A DNA stretch of 64,000 nt from Homarus americanus (Eukaryota > Arthropoda > Malacostraca > Decapoda > Nephropidae), in assembly GCF_018991925.1 (NCBI RefSeq), contig NW_024725520.1, forward strand, positions 479,001 to 543,000, read 5' to 3'. Both the position numbers and the translations under genes were made by a program. The notes beneath the pieces were generated by a model, which was not told the DNA's origin, did no database searches, and saw only the letters and a list, made by a program, of their open reading frames with translations. Of the stretch, positions 12,773 to 54,500 are shown piece after piece (the first letter of the stretch is position 1; every line of letters starts with the position of its first letter).

Positions 12773-13274
12773 TATACACATCCACTGGAAGTAAGCGTCG
12801 CTGGAAGCCGACCCCCCACGAGTCTAGACGGCTAGGCTTGTCAGAGAAACTTCATTGCAGGATCGGCTGATCAGCGACTAACGGCAGTGGCAGTTGTAGG
12901 GGAGAGTATCCACTACAACAGGAATCCAGATACGTATACTATAAACTCAGTTACTATACACTGACGTTTGAAAATGAGGCTACAAACTTAATTTAGTTGT
13001 CTAAAGTCAACTTTTTAAACTACTCAGTTTTCAAAGACAAGAATTGAATTGATTTAAAGTTTAAGACTGGCATTCATTGTGGGCACGTAGGACAGAGGAT
13101 CTCAAATTACTTCCCGTTAAATTCTCAAGATAAAACAAGTGATTCGTAATTAACATCCTTACAACAATTTCACTATGAACATCAGATTCTCTGATTGTTC
13201 ATCGATCGAAATATATGACGTTAGTTTCAAAAGGAAATTCTTTACACAAAGATACAATAACCCTTTACCATATA

Positions 13275-14886
13275 CAGTTGTACCCCACTTAACGCGGTCA
13301 ATAGAACCCAGAGGGTCCCGCGTTAAGTGAAATCCGCGTTAAGTGAACAACAGAACATATGGGATTAATTCCAATAGAAACCAGCCCGACCCCCAAACTC
13401 CACTTTTTGAAGACACATAACTATGTTGTAGTAAAAATAACATCTTAAGTTTATGATGGTACATGCACACAATTAATACTTAAGTGAAATAGAGAAATAC
13501 AGTCTCCAAGTTAATGTCCATTCAAATAATGGACACGACTCCCTCCCCCTCTTCTCACACTACAGTGCTGGCTCTTCCCTCTGAGAAATTTTTTGGGGGA
13601 AAACCAGGTATAGTAATAAATAATACCTCAAACTAAAGTTAGGATAATATAATTGACATTGCTGGATTCCTTGTAAGACCAGGAATATTTTGAATATAAA
13701 TGTCATATATTTTTCACAAAAGATAACATATTTACTCAGATTAAACATTTTATCTAAAATTTGTATGTCTAATGCAAATATATGATGTTTATATTCAAAA
13801 TGATCACCAAATTATAAGAATTCCAGCAATGTAAATTATATTCTGGCCGGGTAATTTGTATGAATTTTATGAGCTAAAAAAATATCTTCAGTTAATAAAA
13901 AAAAAATATTCTTCACGACACTATCTGTCAATCAAAGTACCCCACCTTGCCTCCCCCCTCTTCCAACCGCGCGGTCAGTCCCAACCCTCCCCCCACCCCC
14001 CACCACTCCTCCCTTCAAGAGAAGAGTGGGTGAAAAAAATAAATTTTAACATTTTGTATTAAATAATACCTCAGATTAAAGTTAGGATAATATAATTGAC
14101 ATTGCTGGATTCCTTGTAAGACCAGGAATATTTTGAATATAAATGTCATATATTTTGCACAAAAGATAACATATTTACTAGAGAAAACATTTTATCTAAA
14201 ATTTGTATGTCTAATGCAAAATATATGATGTTTATATTCAAAATGATCACCAAATTCTAAGAATTCCAGCAATGTAAATTATATTCTGACCGGGTAATTT
14301 GTATGAATTTTATGAGCTAAAACAAATATCTTCAGTTAATAAAAAAAAAAATATTCTTCACGGGGTAACAGATGGTCGGTCGGTCCCTCCCTCCCCCCAC
14401 CCCCCACCAACCGTCCCAAGGAGATGTGTGGGGAAACCAGAATATTTAACTTTTTAGTAATAAATAATACCTCAAACTAAAGTTAGGATAATATAATTGA
14501 CATTGCTGGATTCCTTGTAAGACCAGAAATATTTTGAATATAAATGTCATATATTTTGCACAAAAGATAACATATTTACTAGAGAAAACATTTTATCTAA
14601 AATTTGTATGTCTAATGCAAAATATATGATGTTTATATTCAAAATGATCACCAAATTATAAGAATTCCAGCAATGTAAATTATATTCTGGCCGGGTAATT
14701 TGTATAGCTAAAACAGGCAGTCAGGCAGGGTGGCGGGTGGGGCAAATCTAAAAATAGCGTCTCAAGCCGGACACTCACCGCATATATGTGGGAAAAAATC
14801 CGTGTTAAGTGAAAGTTCAGCTCTGGCGAGGCACCGCGTATAAAAAAAACGCGTTAAGTGAAACCGCGTTAGGCGGGGTAATACTG
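13275..14886. mobile_element. Tigger-type mini-transposon E with triplicated interior (1612 bp)
   Basis: Left end CAGTTGTACCCCACTTAACG with repeated gcgttaagtg motifs; right end mirrored (gcgttaggcggggtaatactg); TA on both sides. The interior holds three copies of a 250-300-bp AT-rich unit starting near 13617, 14061 and 14459, separated by C-rich spacers. Confidence 0.85.
13617..14713. repeat. Three tandem 250-300-bp units inside mini-transposon E
   Basis: Each unit runs from aataatacctcaaactaaag to ggccgggtaatttgtat; few differences between copies. Spacers are C/T-rich and less alike. Confidence 0.92.
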
Positions 14887-15199
14887 TACTCGATACACCT
14901 TGAATGCTTTATCTCACTGTATCTGACTTATGGTTACTCCCACACGTTATCTCTTAAATTCAAATTTACTTTATAGAGAGGTTTGCTTCAGGATATTATA
15001 AAAAATGGATGGCATCTAAGCTAGAGAAAACATGTCTCTTTCTGGGGATAACTCACCAGTTTCACATGTTTTGTGGGCATGGGGCATAATATGAATTATT
15101 AGGTGTTAAATAGACTAGCTATGCTAGTGTGACCATGACATGAGGTATAGTTTCTGGCATGCCATTCGTGAAATAAAAAACAACAACCGGCTCAGTATA

Positions 15200-15425
15200 C
15201 CCTGTCGCACCCTGCTTTTCATTGGCATGACGTTTTCGTGCCATTAATCACCACACACACACACACTGCTTGCAGTCATGAAGAAAGTCTCCAATCCACG
15301 ATAGGACACTCCCCTAAATTCCGTATCGTTTCAGTTTAATTTTAAACCTTTCATGGGGTACTTTGTCGAAAGTCTTGGTAAAGTCCAGATATATACAGTG
15401 TTGTACTGGCTCTCTGTAGCCTATA
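15200..15425 (-). mobile_element. LINE family 1 fragment (RT core)
   Basis: Reverse complement reads a degraded version of YLDFTKTFDKVPHERFKIKL and WIGDFLHDCKQ, the same region as 15780-15990 of the + strand copy. An embedded (CA)n has grown from the cagtgtgtggtg coding run. Confidence 0.75.
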
Positions 15426-15454
15426 TCAAGGATTACTGTTTATAGTCCTTACTT

Positions 15455-15527
15455 TACTTTTACTTTTATCCTCTTCACCACTGATCGGCTCGTTAGCCGC
15501 TTGGGCGATCGGTCACGTCTCTAATTA
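15455..15527 (-). mobile_element. LINE family 1, 3' end scrap
   Basis: aaagtaaaag-type tail, then gatcggctcgttagccgctt as in the other 3' ends at 11183 and 17536. Confidence 0.7.
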
Positions 15528-15535
15528 CTTTTCCT

Positions 15536-16950
15536 TATGTGAGTCCTATCTTCAAGAAGGGCGATCGTCACTCCACGAACAACTATAGACCGGTGAGCCT
15601 GATCAGCATACTGTAATATGTAAAGTACTTGAGAGTATTATCAGAGATGCCGCGATGGAACATCTACTACGAAACAACCTTGTAAAGGATTGCCAACACG
15701 GTTTTATGCTGGGGAGCTCCTGCTTAACACAATTGCTCAAGGTATTGGATATTTGGACCCATATTCTGAAACGGGGTGGTAATATCGACAAAATTTACCT
15801 AGATTTTGCCAAGGCTTTAGACAGTGTACCCCATCAAAGGCTGAAAATCAAACTGGAAGGGTACGGAATTCGGGGAAATGTCCTAGCGTGGATAGAAGAC
15901 TTTCTACATGACTGCAAGCAGTGTGTGGTGATTAATGGCACGAAATCGTCATCCGTACCTGTCACAAGTGGGGTACCACAGGGCAGTGTATTGGGCCCGC
16001 TATTGTTTGTTTGTTTCATAAATGACATGCCTGACGTTGTACATTCCTCCATACAAATATTTGCCGATGACGCCAAGTTATTTCGGGAAATTAAGAAACA
16101 AGCGGACTGTGAAGAGCTGCAGAAGGACCTCTGTGGGCTCCAGGAATGGTCGAAGAAATGGCTGTTGAGATTCAATGTCACGAAGTGTAAGAGGATGCAC
16201 CTGGGGCGTACCAACGGGAAGGAGGCGTATCATATGTCCCAATGGGGTGAAGAAACTGCACTAGTTGAGACTGAATGTGAGAAGGACCTAGGTGTGTATG
16301 CTGACAATGAGCTGAAGTTCTCGGGCCATTGCGAGAAGAAGGTAAACTAGGCAAATAAATTATTGGGTCTTATAAGAAGGTCGTTCAGATATCTAGACGG
16401 CCCGTCCGTCGTAACGATCTTCAAGAGTGAAGTGCTTCCCCATCTGGAGTACTGTCACCCCGTCTGGTCCCCGAGATATTCTAGGAACTGTCAGTTGGTT
16501 GAAAATGTTCAAATGAGGGCCACTAGACTGGTGCCTGCACTTCGGCACCTGAGCTACCCTGAGAGATTGGAGCGCCTGAACTTGCCTAGCTTATACTACA
16601 GACGGGCAAGGGTGACCTAGCTGAGGTGTATAAGCATCTCAGGGGGCACTACTCAGTCGAGAGTCCTTACTTGGAGTTGGCGGACGCTCGCCCCACAAGG
16701 GGTCACAGCTCAAAATTGAAGAAGCCGCAAGTCCAGAAAACTGGTAAGGCAAACTTTTTTGGAGTGAGGGTTGTAAACCCTTGGAACTATCTACCAGAAA
16801 GTGTTGTGACGGCACCGAGTGTGAGCTCTTTCAAGACAAGGCTTGATCAACACTGGAGCGGGTTCAGGTACATTCAGGAGCCGGTGCATGCCCAGTACTT
16901 GCCAACAGTGCGTGACAGAGACGTGACCGATCGCCCGGGCGGCTAGCGAG
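15536..16950 (+). pseudogene. Non-LTR retrotransposon reverse transcriptase (LINE family 1), nearly intact 3' half
   Basis: 5'-truncated. Reads RT motifs in order: YLDFAKALDSVPH (15796-15834), GVPQGSVLGPLLF (15968-16006), the catalytic IFADDAKLF (16057-16083), then the thumb/C-terminal region VLPHLEYCHPVWSPRY and VQMRATRLVPALRHLSYPER. One stop at 16348 and one frameshift near 16612; otherwise open to 16946. The order is that of jockey/CR1-group LINEs; the exact clade is not decidable here. Confidence 0.88.
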
Positions 16951-16957
16951 CCGATCT

Positions 16958-17390
16958 TTTGGTGAAGAGTTCCAAGAGTTTACAACCCTCACTCCGAAAA
17001 GGTTTGCCCTCACGGTTTTCTGGACTTGCAGCTTCCTTAATCTTGAGCTGTAACCCCTTGTGGGGCGAGCGTCCGCCAGCTCCAAGTAAGGACACTCAAC
17101 TGAGTAGTGCCCCTGAGATGCTTATACACCTCAACTAGGTCACCCCTTGCCTGTCTGTAGTATAAGCTAGGCAAGTTCAGGCGCTCCAATCTCTCAGGGT
17201 AGCTGAGGTGCCGAAGTGCAGGCACCAGTCTGGTGGCCCTCCTTTGAACATTTTCAACCAACTGACAGTCCCTAACATATCTCGGGGACCAGATGGGGTG
17301 ACAGTACTCCAGATGGGGAAGCACTTCACTCCTGAAGATCGTTACGAGGGACGGTTGGTTAAGTCTTGTCTTGAAAGAGCTCACACTCGG
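16958..17390 (-). pseudogene. LINE family 1, inverted 3' fragment
   Basis: Minus strand repeats the C-terminal region of its + strand neighbour: VTIFRSEVLPHLEYCHPIW, VQRRATRLVPALRHLSYPER, ELADARPTRGYSS. With 16372-16950 it makes a head-to-head palindrome. SFKTRL (normally C-terminal) is fused upstream of the VTIF segment, a sign of rearrangement. Confidence 0.85.
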
Positions 17391-17535
17391 TGCTTGGCCT
17401 ATACCACCCGAGTGGCTGGAAAAGGCGCCAGTGGCAAAGATAATGAAGTTATGAGACGGTAAATCAACTTAATACGTACCAATATGGTCCGTCATTCATA
17501 AGGCTCTTCAAAAGTTAAGTGCTTCTTCACTTGGA

Positions 17536-17770
17536 GTTTTTTTGCCTTTATCCTCTTCGCCGCCGATCGGCTCGTTAGTCAGTTGGGCGATCGGCCACGT
17601 CTCTGTTAAACACTGTTGGCAAGCACTGGGCATGAACTGGCTCCTGAATATATCGGAATCTGCTCCAGTGTCGGTCAAGTCTAGTCTTGAAAGAGCTCAC
17701 ACTCTGTGCCGTCACAACACTCTGGCAGATAGTTCCAAGAGTTCACAATACTTTATCCTTTTGTCTGGTC
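17536..17770 (-). mobile_element. LINE family 1, 3' end fragment
   Basis: cgccgccgatcggctcgtta, then the region ending ...gtcttgaaagagctcacact; same as 11183-11400. Confidence 0.8.
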
Positions 17771-17849
17771 CGGATGGTCCCCAAGATACATTATGTTTGA
17801 GACTGTCAGTTGAAATTGAATGGGAGCGTCCAAAAAAGGAAGGCCACCA

Positions 17850-17929
17850 GAATTTTTTTTTTTTTTTTCGGGGATTAGCCCACCCTGGCACAGGTCACTG
17901 ACCCACATCGGGGCCTAGGGGGCAAAAAT

Positions 17930-17976
<47 letters not shown>
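17850..17976. repeat. Dispersed repeat F with (AAT)n tail
   Basis: The ggggattagcccaccctggc / cactgacccacatcggggcc block recurs at 57876-57960 and, inverted, at 58190-58275. It ends in (AAT)n at 17934-17976, as expected of a retroposon 3' tail. Confidence 0.75.
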
Positions 17977-17977
<1 letters not shown>

Positions 17978-18050
17978 TGCAGTAAATAGAATTTATAATA
18001 AAAACACATAATTAAAAATAAAATAGTGAAATAATTATGATACAGGTAGC

Positions 18051-18052
<2 letters not shown>

Positions 18053-18084
<32 letters not shown>
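18053..18084. repeat. (AAT)n microsatellite
   Basis: Second AAT run shortly after the tail of repeat F. Confidence 0.95.
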
Positions 18085-18089
<5 letters not shown>

Positions 18090-18443
18090 GAACTATAAAG
18101 AAAAATCAGTAGTGAGAAATGATATATGTATGGTGTGTTGTCAAAGTAAGAGAAACAATTGAAACTGCAATTGTGTGTGAATGAGGCAGAGAGTCAGATC
18201 AGCAACCTGGGACTTGGTCACAATTTTCGTGATGCCATATAGCAGCAGGATCTACCATTAGACAACACATTATGTTTCCAATATCTTCCCAGGCGGTAGT
18301 ACCTCCCTGTTTGGTAGCTGCCTACTACTACTACACCAACTGGTGCCTGTACGGCAGCATCCCAGGTAGTACCAAAAGAAAGATAAGAGTGCCGTGCCGA
18401 CCAGTGACAGAGTCAACGAGAAGATAAGGTCGTGTAGTGGAAT

Positions 18444-18905
18444 TCTCCCCTACAAACGCTGTTTGTCGCTGCCTAGCCGACCCCACCAATTCCCCAGTGT
18501 ATGCCTCGTGGTCTAGGTCAACCAGCGCCGCCATACACCACGGAGCGGGGGTCAACTGCTAAGCCACGACTACCCCCGCTATTTAAGACCTGACCTCGTG
18601 GTGATCACTCTCTCTCTACCTACAGCCACAGCCAGCAACACTTCCTCCTCTGCCGCTGCCTGGCGGCCCTCGTTCCTCCTCCGCCTGCCTGGCGGTCCTC
18701 TCTCCCGCTAGCGAGCATGGCGACCCACAAGCTGTCCTTCTCTGAGCGTCCTCACCAACCAGCTCTCTCTACATCACGCTTGTAACCATGCTGCCTTCCC
18801 AGCACCAAGCTGCATTGTACATCCAATACAACATGTATATAGAGAGCACATTGTGAGTTTCCTTTCTCCATCCCATCCTGAGTGTGAACCAAACAATCTC
18901 ATACC
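18444..18905 (+). repeat. LTR-like repeat G, copy 1
   Basis: Homologous over its length to the reverse complement of 50315-50745 (ccaaccagctctctctacat, accatgctgcc, ccaatacaacatgtat). Contains a TATA-like TATTTAAG near 18579 followed by C/T-rich transcribed-looking sequence, as in a solo LTR. No partner LTR or gag/pol seen, so this is a suggestion. Confidence 0.55.
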
Positions 18906-19989
18906 CCACAGTAGAGCTGAGTAAAAATTATGGTTAATTTACCCAATTTTATGTTTTGATTTACTCTTTTCATCCATCATAACTATTCATATCTATCAGC
19001 ACAATTATACAATTATGCGAAGAACAGTGCAAAGGGCCCTCTTAGAATGCACCAATTACAATAATTTTCTTCTTAAAATTTGTGGGGTAGTTTGCTCCTA
19101 TATATCCCTAGTGCGGGTGCACTGCTCATTCAACCACGGCATCGCCTCTACTGCATCCTTTCACATGCACTACAGTACAGTCCCATAGCGCCTCTGTTTG
19201 GGAGCCCAATGATACAGCCGTGTGTGTGTGCCTCCCCCTGTCCCTTGGGCGTAATTAATAAATGTTCATAACAAGGAATTGACTGACCGCTCGACGGGCT
19301 CGTAAGTTGGTAAGTGACCAAGAGCAAAAGGAAATAATATTAAAATGTGAAGACGTAATAAATAAATGTGTTTTGTATAAATATTTTTATGTTTATTTGG
19401 TTAGTTTTACCTATTGGAGAGATTAGAAATTGGAATCGTGTGAGGATATAATATATAGATCACTGTGTGGAGATAATATAATATCTAAGTCACTGTGATG
19501 AGGTAATATAATATATGAATGAGTGTGAAGCTATAATATAATATAATATATGAATCTCTGAAGAGAAAATATAAATCAAAATGCCGCAGGGCGTCTGTCT
19601 TCTGATGTGGACCTCATACATGTGGTCATATTTTTGTTTTTACACGAAAGTTATCCAAAGCTTCCGATAATATTAACTTTCAGATTTTTATTTTATTTTA
19701 TACGATAAATTTTACGTGTATTTGATATTTATTGAAAACTGATGTATGTAGCTTGTAGTGACAAATGTTTGTGTAAAATTGTCTAACCCTTTCTACGCCG
19801 CTGAATGATGGCAAGACTACTAAGGTTATAAAAACACCACAAACTGAAACACTAAACTATTAACTTTTTAAAGAAGACAAAAATTAACATAAATCAACCT
19901 ATTATAATAATTTTTTTGTTATTTTTTGTCATGAAATAATAGATTTGATACTTTAGCGTCTCCTAAAAGGTAAAGTGAGGGGATAAGTT
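18906..19989. other. Region upstream of TM9SF3; no gene seen
   Basis: AT-rich with a short degenerate ~45-bp repeat (aatataatatatgaat, 19440-19570). No coding signal. Confidence 0.5.
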
Positions 19990-20133
19990 AGTGTCGGTGT
20001 TATGAAGGAACATTAGTGAGTCAGGTGTTGAGGCGTCAGCTGCTGCCATCTGTCGAGCTGACGTGGCGTGAGGCGAGATGACTGAGTGTAAACATTCCTC
20101 AACATTCACCGATTTTTAAGCCAACTCGTCAGA
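19990..20133 (+). promoter_or_regulatory. TM9SF3 promoter-proximal region / 5' UTR candidate
   Basis: The 140 bases before the start codon are locally GC-richer than the surroundings and have no TATA box. TGACGTGG at 20059-20066 matches the ATF6/XBP1 stress-element core and a CRE half-site. The transcription start cannot be fixed from sequence. Confidence 0.35.
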
Positions 20134-49931
<29,798 letters not shown>

Positions 49932-50007
<76 letters not shown>

Positions 50008-50120
50008 AGTAAATCACTGTAGGGTGCAAGTGATCTAGGTATATGCTGATACTCACCCTGAAGATGTGAATTACAAAGCGCTTGAGAACTTCGTGTTTTC
50101 TTCTTTCCTTGTGGTTATCA

Positions 50121-50200
<80 letters not shown>
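49932..50200. repeat. Two (TA)n blocks flanking a conserved-looking 120-bp spacer
   Basis: (TA)n at 49932-50004 and 50124-50200. The spacer begins and ends with tatgctgata / tatcagcata, so the whole is a weak palindrome. Confidence 0.9.
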
Positions 50201-50207
<7 letters not shown>

Positions 50208-50314
50208 AGTCAAATTTATCCTTTATATTAATTTCTTGTACATTAATTATTATTGTACACAAGAGCATAGTTCTTGGGAGATGCCAACTCTATGATCAAG
50301 TTGGAGTGTGGGGT

Positions 50315-50745
50315 TTCGAGATGTTTGTTCACACTCAGGATGGGATAGAGAAAGGAAACTCACAATGTGCTCTCTGTATACATGTTGTATTGGATGTTCA
50401 ATGCAGCTTGGTGCTGGGAAGTGGCAGCATGGTTACAAGCGTGATGTAGAGAGAGCTGGTTGGTGAGGATGCTCAGAGGAGGACAGCTTGTGGGTCGCCA
50501 TACTTGCCGGCGGGAGCGAGGGCCGCCAGGCAGGAGCGGAGGAGGTGGTGTTGCTTGAAGAGTAGCTGTAGGTAGAAAGAGAGGTAGGTCACCATGAGGT
50601 CAGGTCTCATATAGCGGAGGTAGGCGTGGCTTAATAATTGATCTCCGTCGTGTAAGGTGGCGCTGGTTGACCTAGACCACGAGGCATACACTGAGGAATT
50701 CGCGGGGTCGGCTACTCAGCGACAAACAGCGTTTGTAGGGGAGGA
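50315..50745 (-). repeat. LTR-like repeat G, copy 2 (inverted)
   Basis: Reverse complement of 18444-18905 with scattered changes and small gaps; TATA-like tatatgag in place of TATTTAAG. Confidence 0.6.
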
Positions 50746-51239
50746 ATCGACCCGCAATTCCCAGTGTATGCCAGATGAAAGTATGGGTAAATATGTAGTA
50801 TACAGCTAGCACCTAAATTACCTTATTGATTTTGCTATTTTTTGCCAAATTTTTTTAATGATATTGATAAAGAGAAGAGTGTGGCTTTTTAACCAAATCT
50901 TATTTTACCTAACGAAAACTAATCTCGATTTACCTAACCCAGTTTTATTTCCCATTTCCAAATATATTAAGAAAATAAAATTGTCAGAAACGAAGGGGAA
51001 AATGTTACTGCGAATTAATTGTGTTCAAAGTATGTGCTGGGTTTGTCTACTTTTTCACAGGTTAGGTAAGTTTAGGTAAGTTTAGGTAAGGTTAGGTTCT
51101 GGTAGGTTCTGTGCATTGTCATGATATTTTCTTTACTAAATGTCATCCAAACACCTCCTGAAAACTTGGTGCAAATCCCGTTGTTTTTATTTGTCCCGCA
51201 TATAACACACCGGTGACTCACTTTCCTTCTCGCCATATT

Positions 51240-51464
51240 TGTGTCACTCTCATGTCAGTCACCAATCACCACGGCCAGGTCAAAATAAACAGCCGACACA
51301 ACTTTTCCGGCCATTTAATCAGTTTTATCTAGTGGCCAGGCGCCTACAGGGACTACAAGTGCCTTAAGTCGCCCTTCCTTCCATATACTTTCCTTAATCA
51401 GTCCTGGTGCCGGTACTGAAGTGACTAGTCTAGACAGGACTATTGGTAGTAACTGTTTGACATC
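51240..51464 (+). promoter_or_regulatory. IMPA promoter / 5' UTR candidate
   Basis: GC-richer, repeat-free stretch before the start codon with a CCAAT box at 51262-51266 and no TATA box. TCAGT initiator-like sites occur at several points. Transcription start not determinable. Confidence 0.35.
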
Positions 51465-51530
51465 ATGACATCTGTTAATCCCCAACATTGTCTTTCTGTT
51501 GCCTTGAAGCTAGTTAAGGAAGCTGGCGAG
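51465..51530 (+). CDS. IMPA1: IMPA exon 1 (N-terminus)
   Basis: Encodes [22 protein letters not shown] and stops at a gttagt donor in phase 0. It has the length and pattern of the first helix of IMPases (small hydrophobic helix ending in AGE), and the next exon continues exactly in phase with [10 protein letters not shown]. The first exon is short and weakly conserved, hence lower confidence. Confidence 0.75.
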
Positions 51531-54500
51531 GTTAGTGTGATAACTTAACTCATGGTTAGTGTACGTACCTAGTATATGTGTATTAAGAGTTAAAGCTACA
51601 TAACAAAACTATGGCAATCAGCACTTACATGGTTTCACAAAATTATTACATAACCTTATTAACTTGTATTATTGGAAAATTTATTGTACTTCACACAACT
51701 CTGTTAGAATGTCAAAATTATGTTTTATGTTTTTCTAGTGTATTTTTGTGTGTTTTGGTTGATTTTGACTTGATTTCCGTCGCAGATTACCTGTTGGGAA
51801 CCGGGGTGGGACTCTTCTGACAAAAATCATGGCCAAGTGAATAAAAAATACAGTAAAAAAACACTAGAAAACATATAAACCAAACCCTTTTTTGGATGAC
51901 CTAACCCTACCTAACCTGACCTAACCTAACCCTCGCGGTGTTTTTATATAACCAGACTTTCACCATATGAGGGAATCACTGTTATTTCTTAACTTATTCC
52001 GAATTAGGGTCTTTACTGAGGTCGGGAGAACACCATGAGATCTAAAAATGCTATTGCATGTTCGTTTTTTTTTTTTTTAATGCAATCAACTCCATATAAT
52101 TGAAGTGACACCCATCGCAGACTTCCATTGTCGGAAACGAATTTGAATTTCGAAGCATGAGAGACCCAAAATTACAATCTAGTCTGATTGGGCAAAAAAA
52201 TACCGACAATTCTAAAAACAGAAGACACAATTGATTTTAATTGGGTGCAAAAAAAAAGAACGCTATTGATTGGCCGCGTGATGTGTACAGGAACGCATGA
52301 GGATTTGTGAAGGGAACACGCCGAGTGGGAGGTCAGGTAGGCGATAATGGCTGAAGATTAATGGAATTAAAAAAAGAAAGGTTTGGCATGCGATATATAC
52401 GTTATTATATGTTTCCGACGGTAATGTATTAAAAGAAAATTATCTTAAAAATGGCCGTCTTTTTCGAATGTGATAAAAGATTTGGTGTAGGAATGTTGTG
52501 TGAACTACTATAAAAATACCGTATTATTATTACAGTAGTAAGTATATATGTTATACACTTAATTGAAGTATGACAGATTAATACAGGGCAGGATGCAAAT
52601 GCATTACAGGAGGATCTAAATAAACTGCAGGGGTGGTCTGAAAAATGGCAAATGAAATTCAACACCAGCAAGTGCAGCATACTTAATATTGGAAGAACAA
52701 ATACTGACAATGTATACAGCCTTAACAACATCAACCTAGAGAAGTCGACTTGTGAAAGAGACCTAGGGGTACTTGTAAGCCCGGACCTACGGCCTAGAAA
52801 ACAGTGCGTTAATGTTCGAAATAAGGCAAACAGAGTATGGGGTTTTATATCTAGAAGTGTAAGTAATAAGAGTGCAGAGGTCTTATTGCAACTATATCTT
52901 GTGCTAGTCAGGCCGCACCTCGATTATGCGGTTCAGTTCTGGTGCCCTTATTATAGAATGGATATCAATTCACTAGAGTCGGTGCAGCGAAGAATGACGA
53001 AAATGATTCCGGGACTTTGAAACCTTCCATATCAGGATAGGTTAAAGAAACTTAACTTGCATTCCCTAGAAAGACGAAGAGTGCGGGGAGATATGATAGA
53101 ATTATTTAAGTGGGTGAAAGGAATCAATAAAGGGGATATAGAAGTTCTTATAATATCCGAGCAGGATAGGACTCGGAGCAACGGATTTAAGTTGGATAAG
53201 TTTAGGAGGGAGATAGGAAGAAACTGGTTCACAAATAGGGTGGTGGACGAGTGGAACAAGCTTAGCAACTTTGTAGTAAGTGCTGGAACTCTGGAAAGTT
53301 TTAAAAGGAGGCTAGATAGATTCATGGATGATAGAGAGTGGTAGTAACTCTCGACAGGAGCTGCCATGCACAGGCCAACCGGCCTATTGCACACTCCTTA
53401 TTTTCTTATGTTCTTATAAATGTTGCCTCTAGAGACTACAGTAAAACGAAGTATAGCTATTGCAGAGTTATAGGATGCCTGTGTGGCCAGATTATGTATG
53501 TGTGCTGATTATGTGGACCTGTGTCTCCAGGTTATGTATGTGTCCTGATTATGTGGACCTGTGTCTCCAGGTTATGTATGTGTCCTTGTTATGTGGACCT
53601 GTGTGGTCAGGTGTGTATGTGTCCTGGTTATGCGGACTTGTGTGGCCAGGTTATGTATGTGTCCTGGTTATGCAGACCTGTGTGTCCAGGTTATGTATGT
53701 GTCCTTGTTATGTGGACCTGTGTGGTCAGGTGTGTATGTGTCCTGATTATGTGGACCTGTGTCTCCAGGTTATGTATGTGTCCTGATTATGTGGACCTGT
53801 GTCTCCAGGTTATGTATGTGGACCTGTGTCTCCAGGTTATGTATGTGGACCTGTGTGGTCAGGTGTGTATGTGTCCTGGTTATGCGGACTTGTGTGGCCA
53901 GGTTATGTATGTTCTCCTGGTTATGCGGACCTGTGTGTCCAGGTTATGTATGTGTCCTTGTTATGTGGACCTGTGTGGTCAGGTGTGTATGTGTCCTGAT
54001 TATGTGGACCTGTGTCTCCAGGTTATGTATGTGTCCTGATTATGTGGACCTGTGTCTCCAGGTTATGTATGTGTCCTGGATATGTGGACCTGTGTGACCA
54101 GGTTATGTATGTGTCCTGATTATGTGGACCTGTGTCTCCAGGTTATGTATGTGTCCTGGATATGTGGACCTGTGTGACCAGGTTATGTATGTGTCCTGGT
54201 TATGCAGACTTGTGTGGCCAGGTTATGTATGTGTCCTGGTTATGCAGACCTGTGTGTCCAGGTTATGTATGTGGACCTGTGTGTTCAGGTGTGTATGTGT
54301 CCTGGTTATGTGGACCTGTTTAGCCAGGTTAAGTAGGTATCCTGGTTATGTGGGCCCAGGCTATGTATGTGTCCTGGTTATGTGGGCCTGTGTGGCCAGG
54401 TTATGTGGTATTATTTTAGTTTTGGCTATCCGAGGAATCTTAGGAATTGGGTTAGGTTAGATATACAAACTGTTTTCCCAATGTTTTTTTTGTGTTTTGA

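Noticed and set aside
53460..54460. Cys/Met-rich repeat protein frames over the 40-bp minisatellite
   Set aside because: All forward frames are equally open and the unit is not a multiple of three; no splice or start context.
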